Positions 31,344 through 39,737 of a stretch of DNA of 48,480 nt are shown here, piece by piece. A model generated the notes under the pieces. It was not told the DNA's origin. It searched no databases and worked only from the letters and a program-made list of their open reading frames with translations. Origin of the DNA: JACVRX01 sp035697245. Lineage in GTDB: Bacteria > Actinomycetota > Actinomycetes > Jiangellales > Jiangellaceae. How positions within the stretch are numbered: the first letter of the stretch is position 1; every line of letters starts with the position of its first letter. Where the stretch lies: NCBI GenBank assembly GCA_035697245.1, contig DASSDH010000150.1:1-48480 (forward strand), in the 5' to 3' direction. The position numbers were made by a program, and so were the translations under genes.

Positions 31344-33098
31344 TCAACCGGCCGCCGCCCGGTTGACCGCGCTGACGACGGCCTTGAGCGAGGCGGTCAG
31401 GATGTTGGAGTCGATGCCGACGCCCCAATAGGTGTCGCCGCCGATGGCGCACTCGACGTACGCCGCAGCACTGGCGTCGGTACCGGCCGACATCGCGTGC
31501 TCCGCATAGTCGAGAACTCGGGCCTCGTAGCCGACGGCGTCAAGGGAGTTGACGAAGGCGTCGATCGGGCCGTTGCCGGAGCCGCTGAGGACGCGGTGCT
31601 CGCCGTCGACGTACACGCCGACCTCGAGGGCATCCCGGGCGCCGGCAGCCGACGAGGTGTGCACCGAGTTGAGCGCCAGCGGTGCCACGCGGTCGAGGTA
31701 CTCCGCGCGGAACAACTCGCCCATCCGGGCCGGCTCGATCTCGCCGCCCTCGCCATCCGTGACCGACTGGATCACGCCGGAGAACTCGATCTGCAGCCGG
31801 CGCGGCAGGTCCATGTGGTGCTCGGCCTTCATGATGTAGGCCACGCCACCCTTGCCGGACTGCGAGTTGACCCGGATCACCGCCTCGTACGAACGGCCGA
31901 TGTCCATGGGATCGACCGGCAGGTACGGCACCTCCCAGCCGGCGTCCTCGATGGCCAGCCCAGCCTGTTTCGCCTCCCGCTCGAGGGCCTCGAAGCCCTT
32001 CTTGATCGCATCCTGGTGGCTGCCCGAGAACGCAGTGAAGACCAGGTCACCGCCATACGGGTGCCGCTCACCAACCGGCAGCTGGTTGCAGTACTCGACG
32101 GTGCGCCGGATCTCGTCGATTCCGGAGAAGTCGATCTGCGGGTCGATGCCCTGGCTGAACAGGTTCAAACCCAGGGTGACGAGGCAGACGTTGCCGGTGC
32201 GCTCCCCGTTGCCGAACAGGCACCCTTCGACCCGATCGGCCCCGGCGAGGATGCCGAGCTCGGCGGCCGCGACCGCAGTGCCCCGGTCGTTGTGCGGATG
32301 AAGGGACAGCACCACGGACTCGCGCCGCGGCAGGTTGCGATCCATCCACTCGATCGAGTCGGCGTAGACGTTGGGCGTTGCCATCTCGACCGTCGCCGGC
32401 AGGTTGACGATCATCTTGCGGTCCGGCGTCGGGTCGACGACGTCGATGACGCCCGCACAGACCTCCAGCGCGAACTCCAGCTCCGTGCCGGTATACGACT
32501 CCGGCGAGTACTCCCAGTAGATCTCGGTGTCCGGGGTGATCTTCTCCGCGTACTTCTGCGCCACCCGCGCAGCGCTGGTAGCGATGTCGGCGATCCCGTC
32601 CCGGTCCAGGCCGAAGACGACCCGGCGCTGCAGGATCGAGGTCGAGTTGTAGAAGTGCAGGACTGCCGCCCGGGCTCCCCGCAATGATTCGAAGGTCCGC
32701 TCGATCAGCGGTTCTCGGCACTGGGTCAGCACCTGGATGACGACGTCGTCCGGGATCTGGTCGCCCTCGATGAGCTGGCGGACGAAGTCGAAGTCGGTCC
32801 GCGACGCCGACGGGAAGCCGACCTCGATCTGCTTGTAGCCCATCGCGACCAACAGGTCGAACATGCGCTTCTTGCGCTCAGCGCTCATCGGGTCGATCAG
32901 CGCCTGGTTGCCGTCGCGCAGGTCGACTGCGCACCACTGCGGAGCGGCTTGGATCCGGCGCGTCGGCCACGTGCGGGCCGGCAGGTCGACGACGATCTGC
33001 TCGTGGAACGGCCGGTACCGATGGACCGCCATCCCGGACGGTTGCTGGGATGGCGGCCAGCGTTGCATGACCGACTGGGGTACTACGGGTTCGCTCAT
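31344..33098 (-). CDS. leuA: 2-isopropylmalate synthase
   Basis: This 584-residue enzyme joins acetyl-CoA to 2-oxoisovalerate, the first step of leucine synthesis. The catalytic barrel starts WCAVDLRDGNQALIDPM, and the metal-binding HPHNDRGT lies near residue 275. The C-terminal regulatory domain (about 430-560), where leucine binds in relatives, includes GVIQSVTDGEGGEIEPARMGELF. The ATG at 33098 has GAGGAG ten bases upstream. That ribosome binding site can pair with a segment just after a Leu-rich leader peptide (33170-33217), which suggests control by leucine availability. It is of the long form typical of actinobacteria. Confidence 0.97.
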   Translation of the reverse strand: MSEPVVPQSVMQRWPPSQQPSGMAVHRYRPFHEQIVVDLPARTWPTRRIQAAPQWCAVDLRDGNQALIDPMSAERKKRMFDLLVAMGYKQIEVGFPSASRTDFDFVRQLIEGDQIPDDVVIQVLTQCREPLIERTFESLRGARAAVLHFYNSTSILQRRVVFGLDRDGIADIATSAARVAQKYAEKITPDTEIYWEYSPESYTGTELEFALEVCAGVIDVVDPTPDRKMIVNLPATVEMATPNVYADSIEWMDRNLPRRESVVLSLHPHNDRGTAVAAAELGILAGADRVEGCLFGNGERTGNVCLVTLGLNLFSQGIDPQIDFSGIDEIRRTVEYCNQLPVGERHPYGGDLVFTAFSGSHQDAIKKGFEALEREAKQAGLAIEDAGWEVPYLPVDPMDIGRSYEAVIRVNSQSGKGGVAYIMKAEHHMDLPRRLQIEFSGVIQSVTDGEGGEIEPARMGELFRAEYLDRVAPLALNSVHTSSAAGARDALEVGVYVDGEHRVLSGSGNGPIDAFVNSLDAVGYEARVLDYAEHAMSAGTDASAAAYVECAIGGDTYWGVGIDSNILTASLKAVVSAVNRAAAG

Positions 33099-33104
33099 CG
33101 TGCT

Positions 33105-33166
33105 GGCTCTCCTCGCGGAACTCGCCCGGCGCGACCGGCAGCGCAGGTCCCCGCGGCGAGGGAGCC
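33105..33166 (-). promoter_or_regulatory. leuA SD-sequestering stem
   Basis: On the minus strand GGCTCCCTCGC (33156-33166) can pair with GCGAGGAGAGCC (33105-33116), with one bulged base, and so hide the GAGGAG of leuA. The upstream arm starts three bases after the stop of the leader peptide. A ribosome stalled on the leader Leu codons could change this pairing. This reading is from sequence complementarity only. Confidence 0.5.
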
Positions 33167-33169
33167 GGC

Positions 33170-33217
33170 CTAGCTGGCCCCGCCGCGGCGGATAAGAAGG
33201 AGTCCGTCCTGCCGCAC
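33170..33217 (-). CDS. leuA leader peptide
   Basis: A 15-residue frame reads MRQDGLLLIRRGGAS, with three adjacent Leu codons (CTC, CTT, CTT) followed by Ile. The start is GTG at 33217 with a -10-like TAGGCT (33226-33231) eight bases upstream and no ribosome binding site, as expected for a leaderless transcript. It ends 71 bases before leuA. Leucine codon runs ahead of leuA are the hallmark of attenuation, and leader-peptide control of leu genes is known or proposed in actinobacteria. This is a short frame, so the call rests on the codons and the position. Confidence 0.65.
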   Translation of the reverse strand: MRQDGLLLIRRGGAS

Positions 33218-33261
33218 GAGCCGAGAGCCTAGTGGAAGACGGCCAAGGCCGCCCGCAGGCT

Positions 33262-33282
33262 GGATGATCGTTCTCATCATCC
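33262..33282. repeat. Perfect inverted repeat between era and leuA
   Basis: GGATGAT and ATCATCC are 7-bp arms around CGTTCTC. It lies 31 bp downstream of the -35 region of the leuA leader promoter on the upstream side and 32 bp beyond the era stop. It could be an operator, or an era terminator without a T-run. Confidence 0.45.
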
Positions 33283-33313
33283 GAGATCTGGCGGGCTGGG
33301 CGAGGCGGTCATA

Positions 33314-34234
33314 TCAGAACCCCAGTCGGCGCAACTGTTTGGGATCGCGCTGCCAGTCCTTTGCCACCTTGACGTGCAGGTTCAGGTAAATGGGCGTGCC
33401 CAGCAGCCGCTCGATCTGGCCGCGTGCACGCGTTCCGACCTCGCGCAGCCGTGAGCCCCCACGGCCGATCACGATCGACTTCTGGCTCTCCCGCTCGACA
33501 TAGACGTTGATGTGCACATCGAGTAGCGGGCGATCAGCGGGTCGGTCCGGCCGCGGGATCATCTCCTCGACAATGACAGCGATGGAATGCGGCAGCTCGT
33601 CCCGCACGCCTTCCAGGGCCGCCTCCCGAACCAGCTCTGCGACCAGCGTCTCCTCCGGCTCGTCGGTCAGCTCTCCTGCCGGGTACAGCGGTGGACCCAC
33701 CGGCATCCGGGCGAGCAGCAGGTCGGTGAGCAGGTCGACGTTCTGTTGTGTCACCGCCGACACCGGCACGATCTCCGCCCATTCGAGGCCGACCTCCTTA
33801 CCGAGCTCAGCGGCCTCCGTGAGCCGTACGGCGACTTGATCCGGCGACGCCACATCAATCTTGGTGACGATCGCGAGCTTGGGCGTGCCGGTGACCCGAC
33901 CAAGTTCGGCTGCGATGAACCGGTCCCCCGGCCCCGTTTCCTCGTCAGCCGGAAGGCAGAGACCGATGGCGTCCACTTCGGCCCACGTCGTCCGCACGAT
34001 GTCGTTGAGTCGCTGGCCCAACAAGGTCCGCGGGCGGTGCAGGCCGGGTGTGTCGACCAGGACGAGCTGGCCGTCGGCCCGGTGCACGATGCCCCTGATG
34101 GCGTGCCGGGTCGTCTGCGGCTTGCTCGACGTGATCGCGACCTTGTCCCCGACCAGCGCGTTGACCAGGGTGGACTTGCCGGCGTTGGGACGCCCGACCA
34201 GGCAGGCAAAACCGGACCGGTGCGGCACTGTCAC
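33314..34234 (-). CDS. era: GTPase Era
   Basis: This 306-residue GTPase binds 16S rRNA and helps assemble the 30S subunit. G1 is GRPNAGKST (14-22), G2 lies around TTRHAIRG, G3 is DTPG (LVDTPGLHRP), and G4 is TKID (VTKIDVASP). A KH domain follows in the last 90 residues (INVYVERESQKSIVIGRGGSRLREVGTRARGQIE). The ATG overlaps the stop of the deaminase-like gene (ATGA). It is the last gene of the phoH-ybeY-CBS-deaminase-era operon. Confidence 0.97.
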   Translation of the reverse strand: MTVPHRSGFACLVGRPNAGKSTLVNALVGDKVAITSSKPQTTRHAIRGIVHRADGQLVLVDTPGLHRPRTLLGQRLNDIVRTTWAEVDAIGLCLPADEETGPGDRFIAAELGRVTGTPKLAIVTKIDVASPDQVAVRLTEAAELGKEVGLEWAEIVPVSAVTQQNVDLLTDLLLARMPVGPPLYPAGELTDEPEETLVAELVREAALEGVRDELPHSIAVIVEEMIPRPDRPADRPLLDVHINVYVERESQKSIVIGRGGSRLREVGTRARGQIERLLGTPIYLNLHVKVAKDWQRDPKQLRRLGF

Positions 34235-34578
34235 AAGATCGCGTGAAGTTGGCGGCGGACGCCGCCGTCGGGTCCGGCGACGAGCACCCGCGTTGCTGGA
34301 CCGCCGACGTCGCGTACGGCGGCCAGCCCAGCGCGTTCGCCGTCCGGCGCGGCGGTAACGACCGCGGCTGCCTCGAGTTCAGCCGCGCCGCTCGACACGG
34401 CGGCTGCAACCGCAGCCTCCAGTGCTGACAGGGAGAGTGACGGCAGCGTCACCGTCACGGCGGCGAACATCCGCCCGTCAACGTCGCGGACTGCTGCGCC
34501 CTCGGCCGCTCCGACCCGAGCGCGAGCGGCCCGGGCCAGGGTCACGAGCTTCGCGTCCTCCGGGTCGAACTCGCTCAC
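34231..34578 (-). CDS. Degenerate cytidine deaminase-like protein
   Basis: This 115-residue protein has the fold pattern of short cytidine deaminases: AKLVTLARAARARVGAAEGAAVRDVDGRMFAAVTVTLPSLSLSALEAAVAAAVSSGA and VLVAGPDGGVRRQL. The catalytic motifs HAE and PCxxCRQ are both missing, so it should not bind zinc or deaminate. It overlaps the CBS gene (ATGA) and era (ATGA) at each end and is conserved at this place in other actinobacteria, which points to a non-enzymatic role tied to era or ribosome maturation (inference). Confidence 0.8.
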   Translation of the reverse strand: MSEFDPEDAKLVTLARAARARVGAAEGAAVRDVDGRMFAAVTVTLPSLSLSALEAAVAAAVSSGAAELEAAAVVTAAPDGERAGLAAVRDVGGPATRVLVAGPDGGVRRQLHAIL

Positions 34579-35918
34579 GCACGCTCCTGACGTTCGGTAA
34601 GGCCCGGCTCCGCCACCGCCCTGGTGAGGTTCGCGCTGGGCTCGTCGTCTGCGCCGACCCTGGTCACGAGAATCGTCGCTACCTGGTTGCGCCGGCCGGC
34701 CGGACCCTCGGCGACCAGTCGGAGCCCGCCCATCTCGACCTCCGCCCCGGGGATGGGGACCCGGCCGAGGTGTTTGGCCATCAGTCCCCCGACGCTGTCG
34801 ACGTCATCGTCGGAAAGCTCGATCCCGAACAGCTCCCCGAGGTCGTCCACGTTCAGCCGCGAACTGACCCGGACAGCGCCGTCCTCCAGCCGCTGAACGG
34901 TCGCCTCGCCGGTGTCGTACTCGTCGGTGATCTCACCGACGATCTCCTCGAGGATGTCCTCGATCGTCACCAGCCCAGCGGTGCCGCCGTACTCGTCGAC
35001 GACCACCGCCACATGAGTGCGCTGTGCCTGCATCTCCCGCAGCAGGTCATCCACGGGTTTGGAGTCGGGCACGTAGAAGGCAGGACGCATGACCGACTCG
35101 ATGCGCTCGACCGACTCGGCATTGCGGTTGTCGTAGAGCCGGCGAGCGACGTCCTTGAGGTACGCGATACCGACGATGTCGTCCAGCCCGCCGGCGCCCA
35201 CCACGGGTATTCGGCTGAACCCGCTGCGCAAGGCCAGTGTCTGGAAGTGTCGCAGTGTCTTGTTCGCCTCGATGAAGACGATGTCGGTACGGGGCACCAT
35301 CACCTCACGGACGATGGTGTCGCCCAGCTCGAACACCGAGTGGATCATCTTCCGCTCGCCCGACTCGATGACCCGACCGGCCTCCGCCAGGTCGACCAAT
35401 TCGCGCAGCTCGGCCTCGGTGGCGAAGGGTCCTTCGCGGAAGCCTTCACCGGGAGTGAGCGCGTTGCCGATCACGATCAACAGCCGCTGCAGCGGGCCGA
35501 GCACCCGCGTGATCGTGAGCAGCGGTCCGGCAAGGGCAAGCGCCACTCCTTCGGCGTGCTGTCGACCCAAGGTTCGGGGAGCGACGCCGATCACGACGAA
35601 CGACACGACCAGCATCGAACCGGTGGCTACGAGCACCGCCTGCCAGTCGGTGGTGAATGTGTCAAGGCAGACGACCGCCACCAGCACGACCGCAGCGATC
35701 TCCGCACCAAGGCGCAGCAGCAGGGCCGTGTTGAGTGCGGGAGCGGGATCCTCGACCAGCCGACGAAGCCGCCGCGCTCCGCGCCGGCCTGCGGTCACGA
35801 GGCTGTCGGCCCGAGCTCTCGAGAACGCGGCCAACGCGGCGTCAGCCATGGCGAGCACGCCCGCCAGGACGACGAGTACGCCCGCGCCCACTAGCATCCA
35901 GGCGGCGCCGGACATCAC
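34575..35918 (-). CDS. HlyC/CorC family protein with DUF21, CBS pair and transporter-associated domain
   Basis: This 447-residue protein has an N-terminal DUF21 membrane domain with about four helices (AWMLVGAGVLVVLAGVLAMADAAL onward), two CBS domains (around 215-330, including EVMVPRTDIVFIEA and EYGGTAGLVTIEDILEEIVGEI), and a C-terminal CorC_HlyC domain (about 345-425). Members are membrane proteins linked to magnesium or cobalt resistance and efflux. The reading starts at a GTG immediately followed by an ATG; the first overlaps the ybeY stop. It sits in the era operon. Confidence 0.92.
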   Translation of the reverse strand: MMSGAAWMLVGAGVLVVLAGVLAMADAALAAFSRARADSLVTAGRRGARRLRRLVEDPAPALNTALLLRLGAEIAAVVLVAVVCLDTFTTDWQAVLVATGSMLVVSFVVIGVAPRTLGRQHAEGVALALAGPLLTITRVLGPLQRLLIVIGNALTPGEGFREGPFATEAELRELVDLAEAGRVIESGERKMIHSVFELGDTIVREVMVPRTDIVFIEANKTLRHFQTLALRSGFSRIPVVGAGGLDDIVGIAYLKDVARRLYDNRNAESVERIESVMRPAFYVPDSKPVDDLLREMQAQRTHVAVVVDEYGGTAGLVTIEDILEEIVGEITDEYDTGEATVQRLEDGAVRVSSRLNVDDLGELFGIELSDDDVDSVGGLMAKHLGRVPIPGAEVEMGGLRLVAEGPAGRRNQVATILVTRVGADDEPSANLTRAVAEPGLTERQERA

Positions 35919-36379
35919 CGGTTGGTCTTCCTGCCGACCCGCCAGTCGTCGAGCAACTGCGCCTGCAGCCCGAACATCTCCTTCTCCTGAACCGGGTCGC
36001 CGTGGTCGTATCCGATCAGATGCAGGATGCCGTGCGTCGTGAGCAGCCGCAGTTCGTCCTGGAACGAGTGACCCGCGTGCCGGGCTTGCTCGTACGCGAC
36101 GTCAGGGCACAGCACGACGTCACCGAGCAGCCCGGGGGCCGGGTCCTCGTCCTGCGGTGTCGGCCGCAGCTCGTCCATCGGGAACGAGAGGACGTCGGTG
36201 GGGCCGGGTTCATCCATCCACTGCACGTGCAGCTGCGCCATGGTCTCGGGATCGACGAGGAGCACCGCCAGCTCGGCCTGCGGATGAATGCGCATCCGGT
36301 CGAGAACGAATCGGCACAGGTCGGAGAGATCTTTCTCGTCGAGGTCGGTCGCGGTCTCGTTGTTGACCTCAATGGTCAC
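35915..36379 (-). CDS. ybeY: Endoribonuclease YbeY
   Basis: This 154-residue zinc enzyme acts in 16S rRNA 3' maturation and ribosome quality control. The zinc site HGILHLIGYDHGD is intact, with three histidines and a conserved Asp. The preceding motif DVLSFPMDE and the strand AELAVLLVDPETMAQLHVQWM are also typical. GTG at 36379 overlaps the phoH stop. It is flanked by phoH and the CBS gene, the usual actinobacterial order. Confidence 0.96.
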   Translation of the reverse strand: MTIEVNNETATDLDEKDLSDLCRFVLDRMRIHPQAELAVLLVDPETMAQLHVQWMDEPGPTDVLSFPMDELRPTPQDEDPAPGLLGDVVLCPDVAYEQARHAGHSFQDELRLLTTHGILHLIGYDHGDPVQEKEMFGLQAQLLDDWRVGRKTNR

Positions 36380-37452
36380 GATCGTCCCCCGGAGCCCCGC
36401 CGACGGTCCTCGCGGTGCTGGCCCCGTCCCGGCTCGCGTCCACCACCACGACTCGGCGGACGCCCGGCGCTCTGCTCGGCGTCGAACCGGGAGTACGCAT
36501 CGACGATCTCCGACACCAGTCGGTGTCGGACGACGTCGTGACTGGACAGCCGGGAGAAGTGGACGTCGTCGAGGCCGTCAAGAATTCCTTCGACGATCTT
36601 CAGGCCGCTGTGCGTACCTGTCGGTAGGTCGATCTGGGTGACATCGCCAGTGACCACCATCTTCGAGCCGAACCCCAGGCGGGTCAGGAACATCTTCATC
36701 TGCTCCGGCGACGTGTTCTGCGCTTCGTCGAGGATGACGAATGCGTCATTGAGGGTCCGGCCACGCATGTACGCCAACGGCGCGACCTCGATCGTGCCTT
36801 CGGTCATCAGCCGGGGAATCGTCGCCGGATCCATCATGTCGTGCAGGGCATCGTAGAGCGGGCGCAGATAGGGGTCGATCTTCTCCGACAGCGTGCCCGG
36901 CAGGAACCCCAGCCGCTCCCCCGCCTCGACGGCCGGGCGGGTGAGCACGATCCGGGTGACCTGCTTGTCCTGCAGCGCCTGGACGGCCTTGGCGACGGCC
37001 AGGTACGTCTTGCCGGTTCCGGCTGGCCCGATCGAGAAGACGATCGTATGCCGGTCGATCGCATCGACGTAACGCTTCTGGTTCAGCGTCTTCGCCCGGA
37101 TTGTGCGGCCACGGTTGGACAGGATGTTGGCCGTCAGCACATCGGCCGGCCGCTCGGCAGTTCGCGCCCGCAGCATGGCCACTGTGCGCTCCACCGCTTC
37201 GGGCGTGAGGCCTTGCCCGGTGCGGATGACGGCGATCAACTCGTCCAGGGCGCGTTCTGCTTCGGCGATTACGTCTGGTTCACCTGTCATGGTGATCTCG
37301 TTGCCACGGACCAGCACGTCGACGTCCGGGTATGACTCCTCGATGACCCGCAGCAGCTCATCACCAGAGCCGAGCAGGCTCACCATCGGCACGCTCGATG
37401 GGACAACGATCTTGTGCTGGGCCCGTTGGGGGACCCCGTGTGTCTCGGCCAT
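36376..37452 (-). CDS. phoH: PhoH family ATPase
   Basis: This 358-residue protein has an N-terminal domain followed by a P-loop ATPase with Walker A at 142-149 (GPAGTGKT) and a Walker B region (AFVILDEAQN). The motif TRLGFGSKMVVTGDVTQIDLP is diagnostic of PhoH. An Arg/Gly-rich tail of about 35 residues (from RPPSRGGGREPGRG) at the end may bind RNA. PhoH-type ATPases are linked to RNA metabolism and ribosome maturation next to ybeY. The ATG at 37452 starts the operon, which runs on to era. A 105-bp gap separates it from the HIT gene. Confidence 0.95.
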   Translation of the reverse strand: MAETHGVPQRAQHKIVVPSSVPMVSLLGSGDELLRVIEESYPDVDVLVRGNEITMTGEPDVIAEAERALDELIAVIRTGQGLTPEAVERTVAMLRARTAERPADVLTANILSNRGRTIRAKTLNQKRYVDAIDRHTIVFSIGPAGTGKTYLAVAKAVQALQDKQVTRIVLTRPAVEAGERLGFLPGTLSEKIDPYLRPLYDALHDMMDPATIPRLMTEGTIEVAPLAYMRGRTLNDAFVILDEAQNTSPEQMKMFLTRLGFGSKMVVTGDVTQIDLPTGTHSGLKIVEGILDGLDDVHFSRLSSHDVVRHRLVSEIVDAYSRFDAEQSAGRPPSRGGGREPGRGQHREDRRRGSGGRS

Positions 37453-37557
37453 GGGCGGCCTGACGGCCCGCTCGCGCCTACCCTTCGGTCTCGGCTGCGT
37501 TAGATGGTCAATGCTACCGGCGCGCGCTCCCGTCGATCACGTTCACCACCCTGACGG

Positions 37558-37914
37558 TCAGCCCGGTGGCCACTTCAGCACCCGGCCTCCGAGCACGTGT
37601 CCGTGCACGTGAAAGACCGATTGACCAGCCCCGGAACCGGTGTTGAAAACCAGCCGGAAGGCATCGAGATCATCGTCCTCTACGATGGCGCTGGCCTCGC
37701 GGACCAGTTCGGCCAGAGTCTCCGGGTCCGTCTCGGCCAGTGCGCCGACATCGGGATAATGCTCCCGTGGGATCACCAGAACGTGGGTCGGAGCCTGCGG
37801 GGACACGTCCCGGATGGCGATGACCCGATCCGAGGCTCGCAGGATGGTGGCCGGTACTTCACCGGCGACGATTCGGCAGAACAGGCAGTCCGGCGAGTCG
37901 TTCACGCCCCGCAT
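37558..37914 (-). CDS. HIT-family nucleotide-binding protein
   Basis: This 118-residue protein belongs to the Hint branch of HIT hydrolases. The start PDCLFCRIVAGEVPATILRASDRVIAIRDVSPQAPTHVLVIPREHY and the active-site triad HVHGHV (His102, 104, 106) are clear. Hint enzymes hydrolyse AMP-lysine-type phosphoramidates. ATG at 37914 is chosen; GTG at 37905 would drop three residues. A long upstream frame reads into the neighbouring divergent promoter region and is ignored. It lies divergent to the sigma factor gene. Confidence 0.93.
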   Translation of the reverse strand: MRGVNDSPDCLFCRIVAGEVPATILRASDRVIAIRDVSPQAPTHVLVIPREHYPDVGALAETDPETLAELVREASAIVEDDDLDAFRLVFNTGSGAGQSVFHVHGHVLGGRVLKWPPG

Positions 37915-38068
37915 CGTACGGGCGCGGCAACGCCCTAGGGTGCATCTACGGTGACGATGTAAACCACTGCCGGGTGCAGAGCGTCCATGGGACATGGCCG
38001 TCGCTTGCCCTGTCACCGTCGGCGCGCCCGCGCACTGCGGGACCGCGTTGGTGGATGGAGGCTTGGCG

Positions 38069-38593
38069 GTGAGCACAGGGGCCGGGACCGCGTCGTTCAG
38101 CAGCGAAGCTGACCAGATGGTCACCGAGCTCTTCACGGTCCACTACACCGGCCTGGTCCGGCTGGCAACGCTGCTGCTACGTGACCAATCCGTCGCCGAG
38201 GAGGCGGTCCAGGATGCGTTCGTTTCGTTACACCGCCGATGGCGGAAACTGCGGGATCCAGGCAGCGCCGCGGCCTACCTGCGAACGTCGGTCATCCACA
38301 ACACCCGTTCGATCCAGCGCCGCCGGTCGGTCGCTGCCCGGCATCCTGACGACAGGCCACTCGACGTGCCCAGTGCCGAAGTTGGGGCTCTGCGTGGAGT
38401 CGCCGGCACCGCGGTGGTCGAGGCACTGCGCCGGCTGCCGGCCCGCCAACGTGAGGCGCTGGTCCTGCGCTATTACGCCGACCTCTCCGAAGCCGAGATC
38501 GCGGAGGCGATGAGGATCAGCCGGGGAGCCGTCAAGAGCCACGCGTCGCGTGGGATGGCCGCACTGCGCGAAACCTTGGAGCAATGGGCATGA
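38069..38593 (+). CDS. SigE-family ECF RNA polymerase sigma factor
   Basis: This 174-residue ECF sigma factor has region 2 (FTVHYTGLVRLATLLLRDQSVAEEAVQDAFVSLHRRWRKLRDPGSAAAYLRT) and region 4 (VVEALRRLPARQREALVLRYYADLSEAEIAEAMRISRGAVKSHASRG), with a short linker, as in the actinobacterial SigE family. GTG at 38069 is chosen because GGAGG lies seven bases upstream; ATG at 38117 would cut into region 2. The stop overlaps the next start (ATGA), coupling it to a GerMN membrane protein that is the likely regulatory or effector partner. No zinc-binding anti-sigma factor is seen. Confidence 0.9.
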   Translation: MSTGAGTASFSSEADQMVTELFTVHYTGLVRLATLLLRDQSVAEEAVQDAFVSLHRRWRKLRDPGSAAAYLRTSVIHNTRSIQRRRSVAARHPDDRPLDVPSAEVGALRGVAGTAVVEALRRLPARQREALVLRYYADLSEAEIAEAMRISRGAVKSHASRGMAALRETLEQWA

Positions 38594-39693
38594 GCATCGA
38601 CGACGACCGGTTCCGCCGCGACGAGGACCTCCTACGCCGGGCGCTGCATGCGGAGGCCGACGATGTGCTGCCGAGCCTCGATGCACTGTCGAACATCCGC
38701 CGGCGTACTGCCCGGCCGCCGCTGTGGCGGCGCCCTGTCGTGCTCGGCATGGCCGCTGCGTCGGTCACTGCCGTCGCGGTGATCACGGCGAGCGCGTACG
38801 TCCTCGGCGACTCGTCCGACGACACCACCACCACGGGTTCCGAATCGTCGCCGCGGCCGACGGTGGTGCAGAGCCCGAGCCCGTCGGTCACCGAGCAGCC
38901 TGGCCCGCCAACCTCGACCGAAACGGTTGCCCCGCCACCGGAGACGGAAGATCCACAGCCAGAAAACGCGAACGTGCCCGTCTACTACGTGACCGAGACG
39001 ACTCAGGGACTCCGGCTCGCCCGCGAGTTCCAGAACACGCCGGTCCCGGATGACGTGATCTCCGCCGCCGTGAACGCAATGCTTGCCGAACAAGCTCAGG
39101 ATCCGGATTATCAAAGCTATTGGCAGGCCGACACGCAACTACGTGGCGTCGAGGTGAAGAACGATGTCATCGAGGTCGACCTGACCGGTCATACCGACTA
39201 CACCTTCGTCGGGAACGACATCGCCGAGATCTCGGTTCAGCAACTCGTCTACACCGTGACTGCCGCAGCGAGTGTGGCGGGCGAGGACGGCGGGCTCCCG
39301 GTACAGATCCTGGTCGACGGCAAGCCGCCGCGCCAGATGTGGGGTCAGCTCGACCTGTCCGATCCCATTGGACGGGCTCCGCTGGTCAACGTCTGGCAGC
39401 ACGTGCAGATCGACAATCCACAAGACGGAGCGGTCCTCGGTCGATCGGTGACGATCAGCGGCGTGGCCCTGGCGTTCGAAGCTCAGGTCAACTGGCAGGC
39501 ATTCGACGACGAGGGCAACGTCGTCGACAACGGCTTCGCGATGACCACCGAGTCCAGCACGTTCGCGCCCTTCACGTTCGAGGTCGCCCTGGAGCCCGGC
39601 TTCTACTCGGTCGTCGTGAGCGAGTCCGACCCGACTGGTGGTGCGGAAGGACCTGGGCCGATGAGCGACACCAAGAACTTCAGCGTCGAGTAG
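38590..39693 (+). CDS. Membrane-anchored GerMN and Gmad2 domain protein
   Basis: This 367-residue protein has a cytoplasmic N-terminus of about 48 residues with FRRDEDLLRRALHAEADDVLPSLDAL, a single membrane helix (VVLGMAAASVTAVAVITASAYVL), a Thr/Ser/Pro-rich linker, a GerMN domain (about 120-240, VPVYYVTETTQGLRLAREF, then VEVKNDVIEVDLTG) and a Gmad2-type Ig-like domain at the end (AVLGRSVTISGVALAFEAQVNWQAFDDEG). GerMN/Gmad2 pairs were first seen in spore germination proteins but occur widely in actinobacteria. ATG 38590 is chosen for the ATGA overlap and GGAG nine bases upstream. The short cytoplasmic segment may bind the sigma factor (inference). Confidence 0.88.
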   Translation: MSIDDDRFRRDEDLLRRALHAEADDVLPSLDALSNIRRRTARPPLWRRPVVLGMAAASVTAVAVITASAYVLGDSSDDTTTTGSESSPRPTVVQSPSPSVTEQPGPPTSTETVAPPPETEDPQPENANVPVYYVTETTQGLRLAREFQNTPVPDDVISAAVNAMLAEQAQDPDYQSYWQADTQLRGVEVKNDVIEVDLTGHTDYTFVGNDIAEISVQQLVYTVTAAASVAGEDGGLPVQILVDGKPPRQMWGQLDLSDPIGRAPLVNVWQHVQIDNPQDGAVLGRSVTISGVALAFEAQVNWQAFDDEGNVVDNGFAMTTESSTFAPFTFEVALEPGFYSVVVSESDPTGGAEGPGPMSDTKNFSVE

Positions 39694-39737
39694 CCCATCG
39701 ACCGGTTAGTGACAGAAGGCCAGATTGGGCGCAGGCG

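Noticed and set aside
33099..33313. T-box riboswitch upstream of leuA
   Set aside because: No T-box consensus (AGGGTGGNACCGCG) is present; the leader peptide and SD-hiding stem explain the region better.
34231..34578. Active cytidine deaminase
   Set aside because: HAE and PCxxCRQ motifs are missing, so only the fold is claimed.
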